Shown here piece by piece: positions 1 through 12,500 of a stretch of DNA of 64,000 bases. The notes under the pieces are model-generated. The model did no database searches, was not told the origin of the DNA, and was given only the letters and a program-made list of their open reading frames with translations. The stretch comes from Aplidium turbinatum (taxonomy: Eukaryota; Chordata; Ascidiacea; Aplousobranchia; Polyclinidae): NCBI GenBank assembly GCA_918807975.1, contig OU964931.1, forward strand, positions 15,944,251 through 16,008,250, written 5' to 3'. A program made the translations under genes and the position numbers. Each line of letters starts with the position of its first letter. The first letter of the stretch is position 1.

Positions 1-401
1 GACATGTTGAACTAATAACGCATTTTGCTCTTTCATGTATCAGTTGCCGCTCTGGCAATAATGGACGTCAGCATATTACTCTTCAGCCTTCAATGAAGGT
101 TTTATTATATCTGACGCCATGATAATTTAGAAAAGAACTTTGTGATGAGGTAAAATCGATAAAAAATTCAAGTATTAGTTATAACTGTTAGAACGATTCA
201 CAAGACGCACGATAGCCCACTAATATTTCAGATTTTTTTGTATTTTTAAAAACACCACGTTGTTTTGGAAGATAATAAAGTGAAACAAAAATACAAGTCA
301 TGTGAAATAGATTAAAATGTTGAAATTTGCAAGTTGATTGCTGGTTCTCATCACCCCGTCTAGGGAAATCAGTCCTTACATCATAAAACAGTGTAAAAAT
401 A

Positions 402-1000
402 CAGGGTGCGTCAGAAAAACCTACCACATTTCAAACTAGGAAAAAGAGACAAAATTTATAAGCAATCAAAACATTTATTGTCTCATCTCAAAGTGAAAAG
501 GTTACCATTTGATGTATTTCGCTCAAAAGCCTCAATGCCGAGGCGTGCTTGCGAGCTGAACGACCAAGAGATTGCTAAATTGACTCTTTTACAGCAAGGA
601 TGTTTGTTATAGTTCGAACACTTCGAGGCCTTCCGAGTGGCTTTCGCTTTAGTGCTGAACTCGCAGCTCTGAAATTTTTGACCCATAGCATTACAGATTT
701 TCGATTGGGTCCAGGATCGTTATGGTTTAGTTTAAAATGAGTCTTAAAATTTCTTAATTTTCCCATTTCTATTGAAATCTTCAACAATAAATGCACGGTG
801 TTCGCCAGTCCAGGCCATTTTACATACCGATACAAAATTTTAAAAATTTGCACAAAAAATTATTTACTTATAAAAACTAAAACCTGAAACACAAATGGTA
901 AGTCCTTTGCTGCAAAATTTCAATTCAACCTCCTGTCAGACTGCTACAGCTTTGGTACAGTAACAATTTGAAATGTGGTAGGTTTTTCTGGCGCATTCTG
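402..1000 (-). mobile_element. Tc1/mariner-type element, internally deleted
   Basis: The ends are imperfect inverted repeats of about 35 bp (CAGGGTGCGTCAGAAAAACC on the left, matched by CAGAATGCGCCAGAAAAACC on the other strand at the right). They are flanked by TA on both sides (400-401, 1001-1002), the tc1/mariner target. The minus strand at 853-575 encodes a helix-turn-helix part of a transposase (FKLNHNDPGPNRKSVMLWVK then LKRKPLGRPRSVRT) of the kind seen at the N-terminus of mariner-related transposases (DUF4817-like). There is no room for a catalytic domain in 599 bp, so it is non-autonomous. Confidence 0.8.
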
Positions 1001-2477
1001 TACAACTATCTGAAAGAAATGCACAAATGCACTGAAAAAGGACAGATTTTTGCGAGCTAATTTATGTTCCTTTTATTGCGATAGTTGGAAGCATAAAATA
1101 TTGTTTAATAAGAAAGTTCAACTTCTAAACCTTAATTGCTCTTCAAGACCTTTTGTGATTGGAACTTATACACATAGATTTTTTAACACTAGTTTCAACG
1201 TCTCTTACGTATTTTAACGTAAGTTTTTCAACAACCGCGACAGTTAAATATACGCTCTAAATATGAATAAAAACACTTTTAGGCTACGCCAAAACATTAT
1301 TAAAAGTAACAACTGCTTTGAAACGTTCATTAACAGTTGAAAATGAAGCTGAGTTTTGTTTTATTCACATTGTCTGTGTTTGAAAGGCTGATGGGTAGGC
1401 TATGCAGTAATTACTCTTGTCGATCGGTCATTGTGTCTACAGTACACCTAACACGTGCAATTGCTTGAGTGGTGCTATTGTGAGTATTGTTGTTTTCATT
1501 CTTATTTTTAATCCATGTTTTTTCACCTATTCTCACTGAATTTTTTATGAAGTTTGAAACCAAAAAAAACGTTGTTTTGCTGTAAAAAAATATATAATTG
1601 TACATGGCATAATACTGTAGTCAGGAAAATAACATATACTGTAGTCTAGAAAATCTATTTTGGTTAAACATACGGTTAAAGATCGCATTGGTTCACTCAC
1701 ATTGAATCTATATTTAGCTGACTTCATTGTCAAGACATTACGTGGCAGGTGACATTCTTGTCATTTGATCCTCTCCAAAACATGAATCAATATCTTGCGA
1801 AAATGCCTGCTGGTATTTTCTATAGCATCAAGTTGAAGTACAATTATTGTCCATGAGAGTGGATCACCCACACTTGATGTACCCAGACATCAAAATTTGT
1901 CATTTTCATGTAAAAATGACGAATTTTGCTTGTCTGATAGGCTATACAAATAATTATTCTCAATCTTTACAATTTAGAGCTGTCATTTTGGCCTAACATT
2001 TATACGCGATCAATCTAGTAAAGAATCAAGTGAAAAAGAAACGTTTCTGATGAAATTATAGAAGATTGTTTGATTTAACCGAAGATTGACTAACTCTGTA
2101 ATTCTGCATTCTGTCAAACATTGTTCTTGCAGCTAATACTGTATTTTTGTAAACTGTGTGAATGGCGCGACATTTACGTCAAAACTGACACAAATTGCTG
2201 TTTTTATCTTATTACCCTGAATAAGCGGATTGGTTGTGCACGAGTTACTGCCTACGTTAGAGTGCATTTGGAAAAGTATCGATTTCGCTCAGTATTCCAT
2301 GAGTAAAAAACATATAAAGCTTATTTCAGAACGCAAAGGGTCGAATTATGACAAGTGCTAAAGCACAGACAGAACATCGAACCGCTTAATGCTCTGTCCT
2401 CGGTGCCATGGTTCAAGGAAGTATTTAGCTTTTGCGTAGGCCTACCAACTCCACTCTTGGTGTTGAGAAGCTGAAAC

Positions 2478-2730
2478 CAAGAACGTAGCCACGGTAGGGC
2501 TTGGGGGAACAATCGCCCTCCCCAAAAACTTTAATCTTGCTCCAAAAAATGTTTTTTTATACTATTTGAACGTTTAACGACGTTGTATTACATGTTGAAA
2601 GACGTTTCATAAATGTCTTGCTGCACTCAATAGCCATATTTTTAAACAAACTTTTAATCTGTAACATTAAAATATTTTCCCTCCAAACAGTTGCTTTTGC
2701 CCTGATAAAAAAATTCTAGCTACGTCACTG
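2478..2730. mobile_element. hAT-like MITE
   Basis: It begins CAAGAACGTAGCCACGG and ends TAGCTACGTCACTG, imperfect inverted termini of the hAT CA(G)...(C)TG type. Flanking 8-mers are gctgaaac (2470-2477) and gctgagac (2731-2738), 7 of 8 alike. A related CAGTGACGTGGCTAG end lies at 49856. It is non-coding. Confidence 0.65.
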
Positions 2731-3366
2731 GCTGAGACCTCGTCTTTCATAGTACCGCTCCGTTTCAACAGAGGATATAAAATAAATACATTTCATGACT
2801 AGAAATCGTATACAGTGTTACGAGTTTTGCGCCATTCGATGCTCATATTTTAGTTTTTCATAAACATACGTCATCCAACGTTTGTGCTCATAGAAAGTGC
2901 AGCATTGAAAACTAATTGCACAAATCGATATTTTATCTTTTGTGTGACTTTCATTCTTGAACAGTTTCCCTGCTCCGACAAATGACGGGTTAGGAGATTT
3001 TTCATCACACCAAGATGGCTTGGTTTATTTAGCATTAAGATCATTTCCTTTGTTAAAACACTTTTTACTCCGTGCTGTATCCTGTATTTCATTTTTGTGT
3101 CTGACTACGTGGAGATCGTACAACTATCCAGTTAAAACATAGTGAAGCACTTTGCTTGTAAAAAGCATAACCTTAAACTAACTTTATTTTTCAAATAAAA
3201 CTGTAGACCCAGCACTCCAGCTCCATTGAATAACGACAAAGGCTGCGATGTCTAAAATCTAAATCACAACCACGGGGAAAAAGAGCTATCTTGCTTTAAA
3301 TTTTCTTCACGCTAATTATGTTATTATATGATCCTTTGTATTGAATTTTTGGGACGTACATTCCAG

Positions 3367-3508
3367 GTGGTCTGCCATTGGATGGCCTAAGAGGCTTGAA
3401 GATCAGATGGATGCCACGTACGTGAGTTTACTACAGCAAGAGGAGCACTTCCACATGCTACAACTGGTCGACCAGAACACCTTTCAGGATAAACTGGATA
3501 CACTGCAG
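3367..3508 (+). CDS. DNAH1: DNAH1 window exon 1 (N-terminal linker region)
   Basis: Acceptor ttccag, donor caggta. Reads [13 protein letters not shown] through DKLDTLQ, ending in phase 0. The first base completes a codon from an exon outside the window. This part of dynein tails is weakly conserved, so it is called mainly from splice signals, frame and its junction with the next exon. Confidence 0.75.
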
Positions 3509-6500
3509 GTACCAAAACAATACCAGCAAAAGTTTCAAATGTAACCATGTGAACCGTACAATTTCATTCACCGATGAAATGAACTGTAGTAGTTTGTCAA
3601 CGTCCATTGTTTTTATAATGTTAAATGTAGTGTTGTTGCTGAGTTATGTCTGTTTATGGTCCATTGTTTGAGAAAATGTTACCCGTTTGGTTTCTTTCTA
3701 ATCAGTTGCCCAATCTCAATCAGTCAATCACGTTAATCGCATCACATCAGATCAAGCACAGCCTGCTTTCTTTGACTTGACTACTCTCTGTAGATGATGG
3801 TGGCTGGATTTGCTGCGCACGTTGACATAGGAAAGGCTCACGAAATTGCTAACGAAGTTCGTCGTATTTACAAACAGCTGAAGGATTGCCAAAGTTTAGC
3901 ACAACTTTACAACCAAAGAGAACGACTTTTCAACATGCCAATCACCAACGTAAGTATTGTCATTGATTTTTGTTTGTTTACCTTTGCTGTGTTTGGCATG
4001 ATGGTTTTCGTTGTGATTGTGAGAAAAGAATAAACTGAACTGAGTGGCACAACGAATTTAAAAAGGATGGTAATTCTGAATAAACTACACACTTGCTACG
4101 CCAACAGTGCATGCAAACAGCCGTTTTAGAATGCAGAGCTAGGCGAATTTGTTAGTTTTTTTCAACATTTGGCATTTTAATTTACACAGCTTGAATCATT
4201 TGTTGCAGCGCACAGTTCATTGTTTGTTTTTTATATGTTGTTATAATAGTATATTTTGAAAACGTTATTTTGCTTGCAAAGTTAGTGTGTACAATTGGTG
4301 TGCACTGCCTGGGCGCATAAGCAGCATAATGTATGATTGATGGCGCAGTGTTGTACTGGCGCTGGCCTTGCAGACAGCCACAGCAAAACTAATTCAAAAT
4401 TGAAAGCCGCTTTAGTGGAAAAGTTATGGAAGCTTGTAACGTGAGTTACTGCAATTTAGTTGAGCATTATAGCAACATTTGAATGCATTTAACTTGCAAC
4501 AGTCCAAAATGAAACAATCCAAGACAGCAGGATGCCCCTCCTGTCGTTTATAAACTTTTCATGTATTTTTTTTTCTATTCCCAAACGAATTCAATAAATT
4601 TCTCCATTGAGTGCATAAAGTCTTTGGAAAATCTTTAATATTTGCGTTGACTTAACGTAACTGATCACTCAACAAACCGAAAGAATGTTTGTTGTTTCAC
4701 TTTCATGTTGCTTTCCAGTTGCAATCTGTGTTTCACACAGATTCATGGTCCTTTTAGGGTCGGCAAACTATTTGTACTGCGGGCTTGTGACTGACTTCAA
4801 TTCCATGCAAATTTAAATATAAAACTTACTTAAATGATTATAGAGAATGAAAATATTATTCCTTCTGTTCAGACCTCTGTTCAAACCGATAGCAAAGCTT
4901 TTTAGCTCGGTGGTTGCCGACCCCTGCCTTAAGGATTTTAGCAAAAATGATATCAATTTTAGTTTAAATATTTTACATCACATACAACCTCAAACTATTC
5001 TACACAAACAGCATAACAGAGAAAAACACAGGGTTTAGCATCTAACTGGCTGGTCTCCAATATAATAGTTTAGTCCGAGAAAACTATCAACCCGGAATGG
5101 TAAAAGGTCAACATGTGGCACCAAATTCTGAAACAACAGCGACAAAGAAATATAGCCGGTGCTTTCGGATTTCTTTAGGAAATGTAGGCTACATGCCCAA
5201 CAAAAATTATATTATTTTTCAGTTATACTAAAATAGTATATTACTAATGAAAAACTTCCTTTTACACTTTGTATTATGTTGTATTATTGTGGCACGAAAC
5301 AGCTTAATCCGCTTTCGGAATTTTGCTCTATTTGTGTGAGGACTAGTCACCCTCCCCGCATTATAAACATATAAACATGAACTTTATAAGCATAGGCTAC
5401 TTTCAATTACAAAGGCCTTTCCTTTGAGAGGGATAGTTTGATTTGCTAAGCTAGTATTAAAATTTCTTTCAAACTACAACCTCCTTGTTATTAAAATGAA
5501 GCAAAAGTTTTCTGTTTCTCCAAGTAACCTTTGCGTATTCCAACAATAAAAACTTCGTTTGTTGCTTTTCATGTTTTATTGCCGCTCCTTGGATTTTTGT
5601 TTGGAGGTTTAATAGATTTGTGACGTCGTATTGTCTTCAAGTAAACGAGGCAAATGTGCTCTTAATTGAATGGTGTTGATTCGGTACGCCATGTGAATAT
5701 TACAAAACTATTTTGGTAAATAGCCTTTTCTCGACCGGTACATCGGTCCCTCTTTTTACATTTGATTCAACGTCAGTGAGTGGATGGATTTTGTTGCTAG
5801 GTTGTAGCTATCATCGTGCCTGTATTCTTTATTATCGATCCCAAACCCTTGCGCAGAGGCGTGCAGTTACTTCTCATCACGGGCTGCTTTTCATATCAAT
5901 GGCAGTAGTAGAAACGCATTCATTAAGTGGAAGTGATTTCAGCAAAACACAAAGATGTGTTGGTCTGCTCTACACAATTCGACTTTGCAAACACACCGTA
6001 AATAAAGTAACTTTTCTATTTTAATGGGGGCGATTTTCCTCTTGATCCGCCACTGATGGTGTCTGCTTCACATAGGCAGTTCCATGGCTACCTGTCTGCT
6101 CTAAGTCATCAAACCAAAGCACTTATACAGTACTTTATTTCAGATAGCAGCAATATATTGAGTATACTTAAAGAAAAAGATGAAAGAACAAGGGAGGTGC
6201 AATGTGTTCTGGCTCCCGAGCCATTTGCCGCACTCCTCCGACCTAATTTAACAAAGTAGGCTAACTTCTGCCGTAACTCACCAAACTCTTTGGGAAACTT
6301 TACCTAACCGCATGTCTTTTTGTAGTGCCTCCACGGTGTATCTTCACCATGAATAAAAGTGACGTGCTATATTTCCTGCTTTTGTACATTAAACTTATGT
6401 GGGGCTGTATCATGTGAAACAAACTTGACTGATGGATAACCTAATTCCTATCTCTTAAGCATCCCAATCGTAAATTAGAAGAAAGGAGATCCTGTTGATA

Positions 6501-9500
6501 AAATAACATCTATTCTCTTGCTGTTATTGCCTCTTTCTTTTGGTATTTTTTTATTTGTATGAGGATGGCAGCTGATTTTGTTGCCCTGTTGTCTTTGGTG
6601 GCTGCAATTCTACTACTAGCACCACATTCAAAATACATGTATATAATTTATGCGTCTGCGTAGCTTGACCGATGTAGGCTACACGTGCTGTAGTACTAAC
6701 CGAATAAAAAAGAATCTGAACTCTACAAATCACAAGCCAAATCACAACATCTTAGATAACACAGTCGATAACCTTCCTTTGTTTCCGATTTCCTCTCTCG
6801 ATAAATTTTGGCATCAGTACAAAGCCCTTGATGTGCTTTTTGCGATCTTGCTAGCCAAAGAGAAGTTGACATCAACTAAAGCTGAAGCGTTGTTCGCCTA
6901 GTTATACAGTAGGCCTATAATCTTTTTTACGACTGCATGTCTTTTTTTTTCTGTCAAATTTTTGTCATATATTTTATCACTGGTAAAAGTTGAGCGATTT
7001 GTCCAAGCAAAGTTGTTTGACACTAGGAAAACGATACAACATTCAAAAATGCCTTTTTCAACGTTTTTGTTGAATGTTGTCTTTCTTGCGTGAGAATCAA
7101 TATTTATTGCTCGATTAGTTGACTTTTTTGACCTCGACCTTGTCCAAAACAGATTTAGTTGAAACGTAGAATTTGACAGACTCCAATTGTCATTGATCGT
7201 CTCAAACGTGCTGTATTTTTGATGTTTGCGCGACATTGTGGCGTCCATTTCAGTGCGTTGTATTGCCATTTTAAGAATTAGTGATTGCGCGTAGCGGTTC
7301 ATTAAGATTACTCAAGTTATTTAATCTTTCGTGTGTGACATTAAAACAGGACGTCTGATCGAAGTCTTTTGTTTCGAAATCAGTTTCAGTCTGTTTTTTT
7401 ACCGTTGAATTTGTTAGGTGACTAAGTGATTTATAATTTCAAGATTACAAAACTATACTTTCTATGAACTACCAAACAACCAAAAGCTAAGTCTGTTTTG
7501 CTCTGTGGCATGAATTGGTTGTGCGATACTGATGAGCCCAGCCTGGTAGGCGAAGCACGTGTCTATCGTCGTCAATTCTTGCTACACTCTACTGCCGAGA
7601 AACATCGATTTCTTGTTGTCGAAAAGCACAAAGTGTGAAAATTTCAACTTGATCTTTCATTTCTCATTCTCTCATGGGAAACGTAGGCTTTTGAAATACA
7701 GTATATTACATAGCAATTATATTATCGAAATACACATACATTAGTGTTACTTCAAAAGACGTCGCCTTACGTTGAGCTTCGGGCTTTTATTGAAGAAAGC
7801 TATAAAGAAATTTGAAATAGGGATGTTGATTAAATAACATATTACATTAAGCTTGATTGACTCGTTGATAACCGTCAAACACAGCAACGCTATTGAGCTT
7901 AATTGTGCTGGTAGAAAATTGTTCAATGCATTGTCTTCACCCCCAGCAGACCTTTCCTCGCAGCACGTCTGTTTTCATGCCAACTGTCAAGTTTTCATTT
8001 TTGTATCGTTTAAACGTCTCTAGGCGTTAGAACATTGCAAAAAATACATATTTTGAATTAATTTTATGTTTTATCACTGTTGATTATTGCTAATGTGAAG
8101 TTTCCGTGCAGTGTTTTCATTTGAAAAAAATATCTGAAAGTACTTAATGTGCAATTAAACTTTTTTTCGTTGCTTTATTTTTGGTTTTGATTTTTAATGT
8201 TATGACCAGTTGAGTGCCCAAAACACTAGGAAGCAGAGATTGATGCCGTGTTGTGCCTTAACTAAGAGATTTTAATCTTTTTCTTTAGAATTAGATGCCC
8301 TCGTATTTTTTAACATTTAAAAAAATACACATACAAGTTCTTATTCTTGAAATGTAATTTTTCTCCTTGAAAAAAGTTGTATTTTACTTTTGCTCTTTTA
8401 TTAGATTCCGATTTACTGCATTATTAATGAATTTCTTTCCCGTCAATATTTACGTTTAGTTCTGTAATGTATTCACAACTGCCAATCGTCCGGTTCGATG
8501 ACTTAAAAACTTGCGCGCTGTAGCCGATAGAACGAAGAAACGTCAAAGATCAATCGACGGGGATTCAACTTCTCACACTGAGCAACGTTCAAGGAGGACA
8601 GCCTAAATCTCAACCTTTCTAGGATTCATTATTTTTTGCATTGCACTTCATCAGAGGCATAGCCAACACAAAATTTCAAATAAGTATATTTGCATATGTG
8701 AGACCCTGGCAATGAGTCACAGAAGATGAAGCACCCTGAGCAGGCGCGGATTTATGGGGGGGGGCCAGGGGGCCCGGGCCCCCCCCGAAATTTTGTGAAA
8801 AATTGTATGTTTCCGCATCAAATAGTTTGATATGCTTCTAAACAGCTGATATTAGTCCCTCGGCATCACAATTGATGAAAATGGTTGTTTTAATGTCTAT
8901 TTTCTAGCATATCGTATATGTCGTAGTATCATTGTTCATACCTGTTTAGCTTTTTCTTTCCTTTTAATTGATTTTCAAATTTTCTGGCCCCCCCCCCCCC
9001 GAAAAAAACTCTTAGATTCGCGCCTGACCCTGAGGGGGGTCTGACGGACCTCCTCCAGAAAAAGGATTCGATGTATAAAAGTTTAATGGATAAAGTTTGA
9101 TTTAAGTGTTTGGTATGTTTTGTTCTGAAATCACGTGTTAAATGTGAAGTTACAACAAGTGAACATAGCATAACGTCAGAAGGGTCGGTGGAGAATATTT
9201 TTGTCTCGCGCTGTTATGGTTCCTGCTTCTTCTTCGTCGTGTGTCACACGGTCGTAGTTCAGAGCATCACGTAAGCTTTTGCTCTGTGGTTGAACTCGGC
9301 TAAATCCTGTGCAGAGCATCTTGCTTTTTTAGGTTAGGGCATTCGATGAGATGTTGCGTCGTTTGCTCCTGTCCACATTTACAACTTGTGCTTTCCAAGG
9401 AAGTTCTTGTTTTAACTGTGGCACTCGAATTTTTCTGCTTCTGCTTTTATCAAAAGGATGAGACAACTTTTATTTACTATCATTATCGCATTTTGTAAAC

Positions 9501-12500
9501 TAAACATGATTAAAATTTTATTTCTTGACATTCCGCAGTACGATAAACTGGGAAAGCTAGTGAAAGACTTTCAACCGTATCGTGATCTGTGGACTACTAC
9601 TTCTGATTGGATCAGATGGTATGAGTCATGGATGACTGATCCTCTGACATCCATTGACGCTGAGCAACTGGAGCGGAACGTAAACGAAAGTTTTCGGACT
9701 CTTCACAAGTGTGGGAAACTGTTCAAAGATATTCCAGGTTTGAGATATCTACAAGCAAGAAGCAAGACTCCTATTAGTGGAAGGAGTCGTTTGCCCTTAC
9801 ACATTTTTTCCACATTGGACTTTCGATTTACGTATGACTTTTATCATCCTTTGCCAGAAGAAAGCTTTCGTCACTTTTTGTGATCTTATTCAGTAATATT
9901 GTTGGTTTGTTATTTTTAGCTTTCAGGACTACTACACTTCTTAGTTCACCTTTTGTCTACCTTTATCCAGTAAGATTTTTGATAAAAAGTTATCTTTCAT
10001 TTTTCTTCTTTTTTTAGAAAATAAGTTCTAATCGTAATTAGCCTATATCTACAGTAGTTTAGTTGAATTTGTTTTCATGGGTTTGTTTGCTTTATTTTTT
10101 CTCTTTTTTTTCAATCATATTTAGTGGAAGTTCTGCGGCACTCACCCTGTCTCCTACATGCTTAATCGATTTACTATATTTATACTTCAATTTGTGGTAA
10201 ATGCTGAAGAACGACCGCATTTATCAAAGTATGTCCGAATCACAGGCGTGCAACAAGTAGCCAATGGAATGAAATCTCAAGTAGAGGAATTCAAACCTTA
10301 CATTCCGCTCATCCAAGGTTTGAGGAATCCTGGCATGCGAATTAGACATTGGAACATGCTGTCTCAGGACTTGGGATTTCCTGTCCAACCCAAGGTATAG
10401 ACAAATACATGACCGCTAGATCTGGTTGGTTGGTTTTGAATCTTTATCCTCGGACTGACAAAGCCTTGATTGGTAATTCCTGGGAGTTTCGCATACTTGT
10501 AGAGGCTCTTGACACAGGGCGGTTACCTACTTTTGCTTGCTTTCACGATATACTTGTAACACAATTATGAATCTTTGTTGGCAACTCTTATTTCAATCAA
10601 GTTTTTGAATTTTTATATAAACACGTAGGCACGCACGTGGTGTAGTTTAAACAGGGAAGCCGCACGAGGTAACTCTTAGGAGAGACAACTATCTGGCGGA
10701 AACATTTTTAACAGGTTTTAAATACTTCAGGTTCAAAATTATACTTGTGTATCTTTGTTGAGATAAAATGCAAATGCGTTCCTCCACCACCGTCACCTAA
10801 CGGCTTCATTGAACTGAAAATTTATTTTCTTTATTGTTCGTCTATGCAGGCGGCGTTGACGTTTGAGAAGTGCTTGGAAATGCATTTGGAGGATCATGTT
10901 GACAAGATAGCGAAAGTGGCTGAGGTTGCAGGCAAGGAATACAGCATTGAACAGGCCCTTGATAAGATGGAGAAAGAATGGGAACCCGTTAAGTTTGAGG
11001 TGATAACATCAGCTTTTTTTTTCAATTTGTACTTATTGACAAAATCCAGGTATATAGGCCTATCGATAGGCAAAGACAAGACGAAAAGTTTTCGGTCTAG
11101 ATTAAAATGAATTGGCTGCGGTACTTTGATGTGAAAAATGAAGAAAATTTCATCGTTTTTTTAAAGAAAGCTTGAAATTGCGATTAAAGTAACAATTTTT
11201 TTGAAAAGGTTATAAAAATACATGCATTCCAGCTTCCTTTTTAGTTGAATTTAATTTATGTATTTATCAGTGCATCGGTGCGTATTTTAGCTACCCTTTG
11301 ACACAGACCTGACCAGTGGGGGCGGCTGGTGAGTTGTAGAAATGGAGGTGCTGCGTGTTCGCCAAAGGCGAATTCAACAGTGGGGGGTCTGGGGGGCCTC
11401 CCCCAGAAAATTTTAAAAAATCACGTTTGATTAGGTGCATTCTGAGCGTGTTTTCAGCTCTAAATTGTGATAAAAGTTTAAGGTAAAACTGGCTTATTTA
11501 AGAGTTTCGCAACTGTGTAATATTTTGAAGGGGACGATCACAAACAAATGTGAATAACACGTTCTAGCTATTGTGCCGTCACAGCATCTGAGCACGACAG
11601 GGTAATGTAACTCACATGGTAAAACAATGTTAGTAGCCTATTAGTACAATATTAATATTCATTACAGTAACAGGAGGCAGGCCTGACTGGTCAGTCATAA
11701 ACAACAGCTGCAAAGCTTAAAACCAAACAAGTGATTAGTCATGTGAATAACGTTTAAAAGCCCAAATTAAAAAATGCCAAACAAAATTTTTTGGGCAAAA
11801 AAACAACAAAAAAGGCCAAAAAACTGTAACATTTTGAAAAAATGCCAAACAGGATTTTTTCATGCCAAACAACATAAAAAATGCCAACCTGGCAACTCTG
11901 AATTGTGCTGTTTGTAACACAGCACAAGCTTTTGCTATTAGTTTGTATTGGCAACTCAAGAAAACACGCGGCTCGTTGACATCACGGTTGAGTGTTTCTT
12001 TTATTGTAACCTTGAGCAAAATATTTCTCAGCACGCAGAGTTGCCAAATATAATTTACACATTTAAGAAAAATGTGAACACTATAATATAAACGACGACC
12101 TTTTAGAGTAGGCCTACATGTTAATTGTATGAGTACATGCATAAAAGTGAGACAAAGTCCAATTTGAAATTCTTCTGTTGCATTTTTCCAATTTGAAATT
12201 CTTATTGTGAAGAAAGGGGCGTTCTTCCCGGCTATCAGCACAAAGCTGAGCACTCACTAGTACAGCGAGCAGTTGCGATTCGCTAACCATAACGGTGTAG
12301 CTTCCACGCTAGCTATTCAGACCATCCAATCAACAATATGTTTCTCGGCAGCCGATTTGTAGCAAGAATTGACAGCGATAGACACGTGTTTCGCCCATGA
12401 AGCTGGGCTCATAGTTCGACCACCGCTTTACCAGTCAGTTTAACTCTTATCTTTGTGGAAAGAAAAGAGCCAACAAAACCAGCAGGCGCCAGGGCAGAGG

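Larger units (their letters stand above)
1..3366. other. Sequence upstream of the first recognised exon (probably intron)
   Basis: No dynein exon or other gene is recognised here. It holds a mariner-type element (402-1000) and a hAT-like MITE (2478-2730). The rest is AT-rich unique-looking sequence. Because about 850 N-terminal residues are missing, this is most likely intron rather than intergenic DNA. Confidence 0.6.
3950..9538 (+). other. Large intron (5.6 kb) between exons 2 and 3
   Basis: It contains one module of a dispersed repeat (7521-7605), a possible small hAT-like remnant near 5855-6055, and the nested pair of MITEs at 8652-9026. Elsewhere I see only AT-rich unique sequence. A minus-strand open frame at 7302-6898 has no recognisable homology and is not called. 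Confidence 0.7.

Noticed and set aside
5855-6055. Possible hAT-like element with CAGAGGCGTG and CCGCCACTG ends
   Set aside because: The ends resemble TIRs but the flanking 8-mers do not match and the interior has no sign of an element. Kept only as a mention in the intron entry.
6898-7302. 134-residue open frame on the minus strand in intron 2
   Set aside because: No domain, no splice context and no homology recognised. Chance open frame in AT-rich DNA.
9458-9538. Upstream ATG-led start for exon 3 and similar exons
   Set aside because: These ATGs lie in intron sequence before clear acceptors. The exons are internal, so no start codon is expected.
11735-12253. 172-residue open frame on the minus strand
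   Set aside because: It lies in the hAT-like element, overlaps a repeat module and A/T-rich tracts, and shows no recognisable domain.
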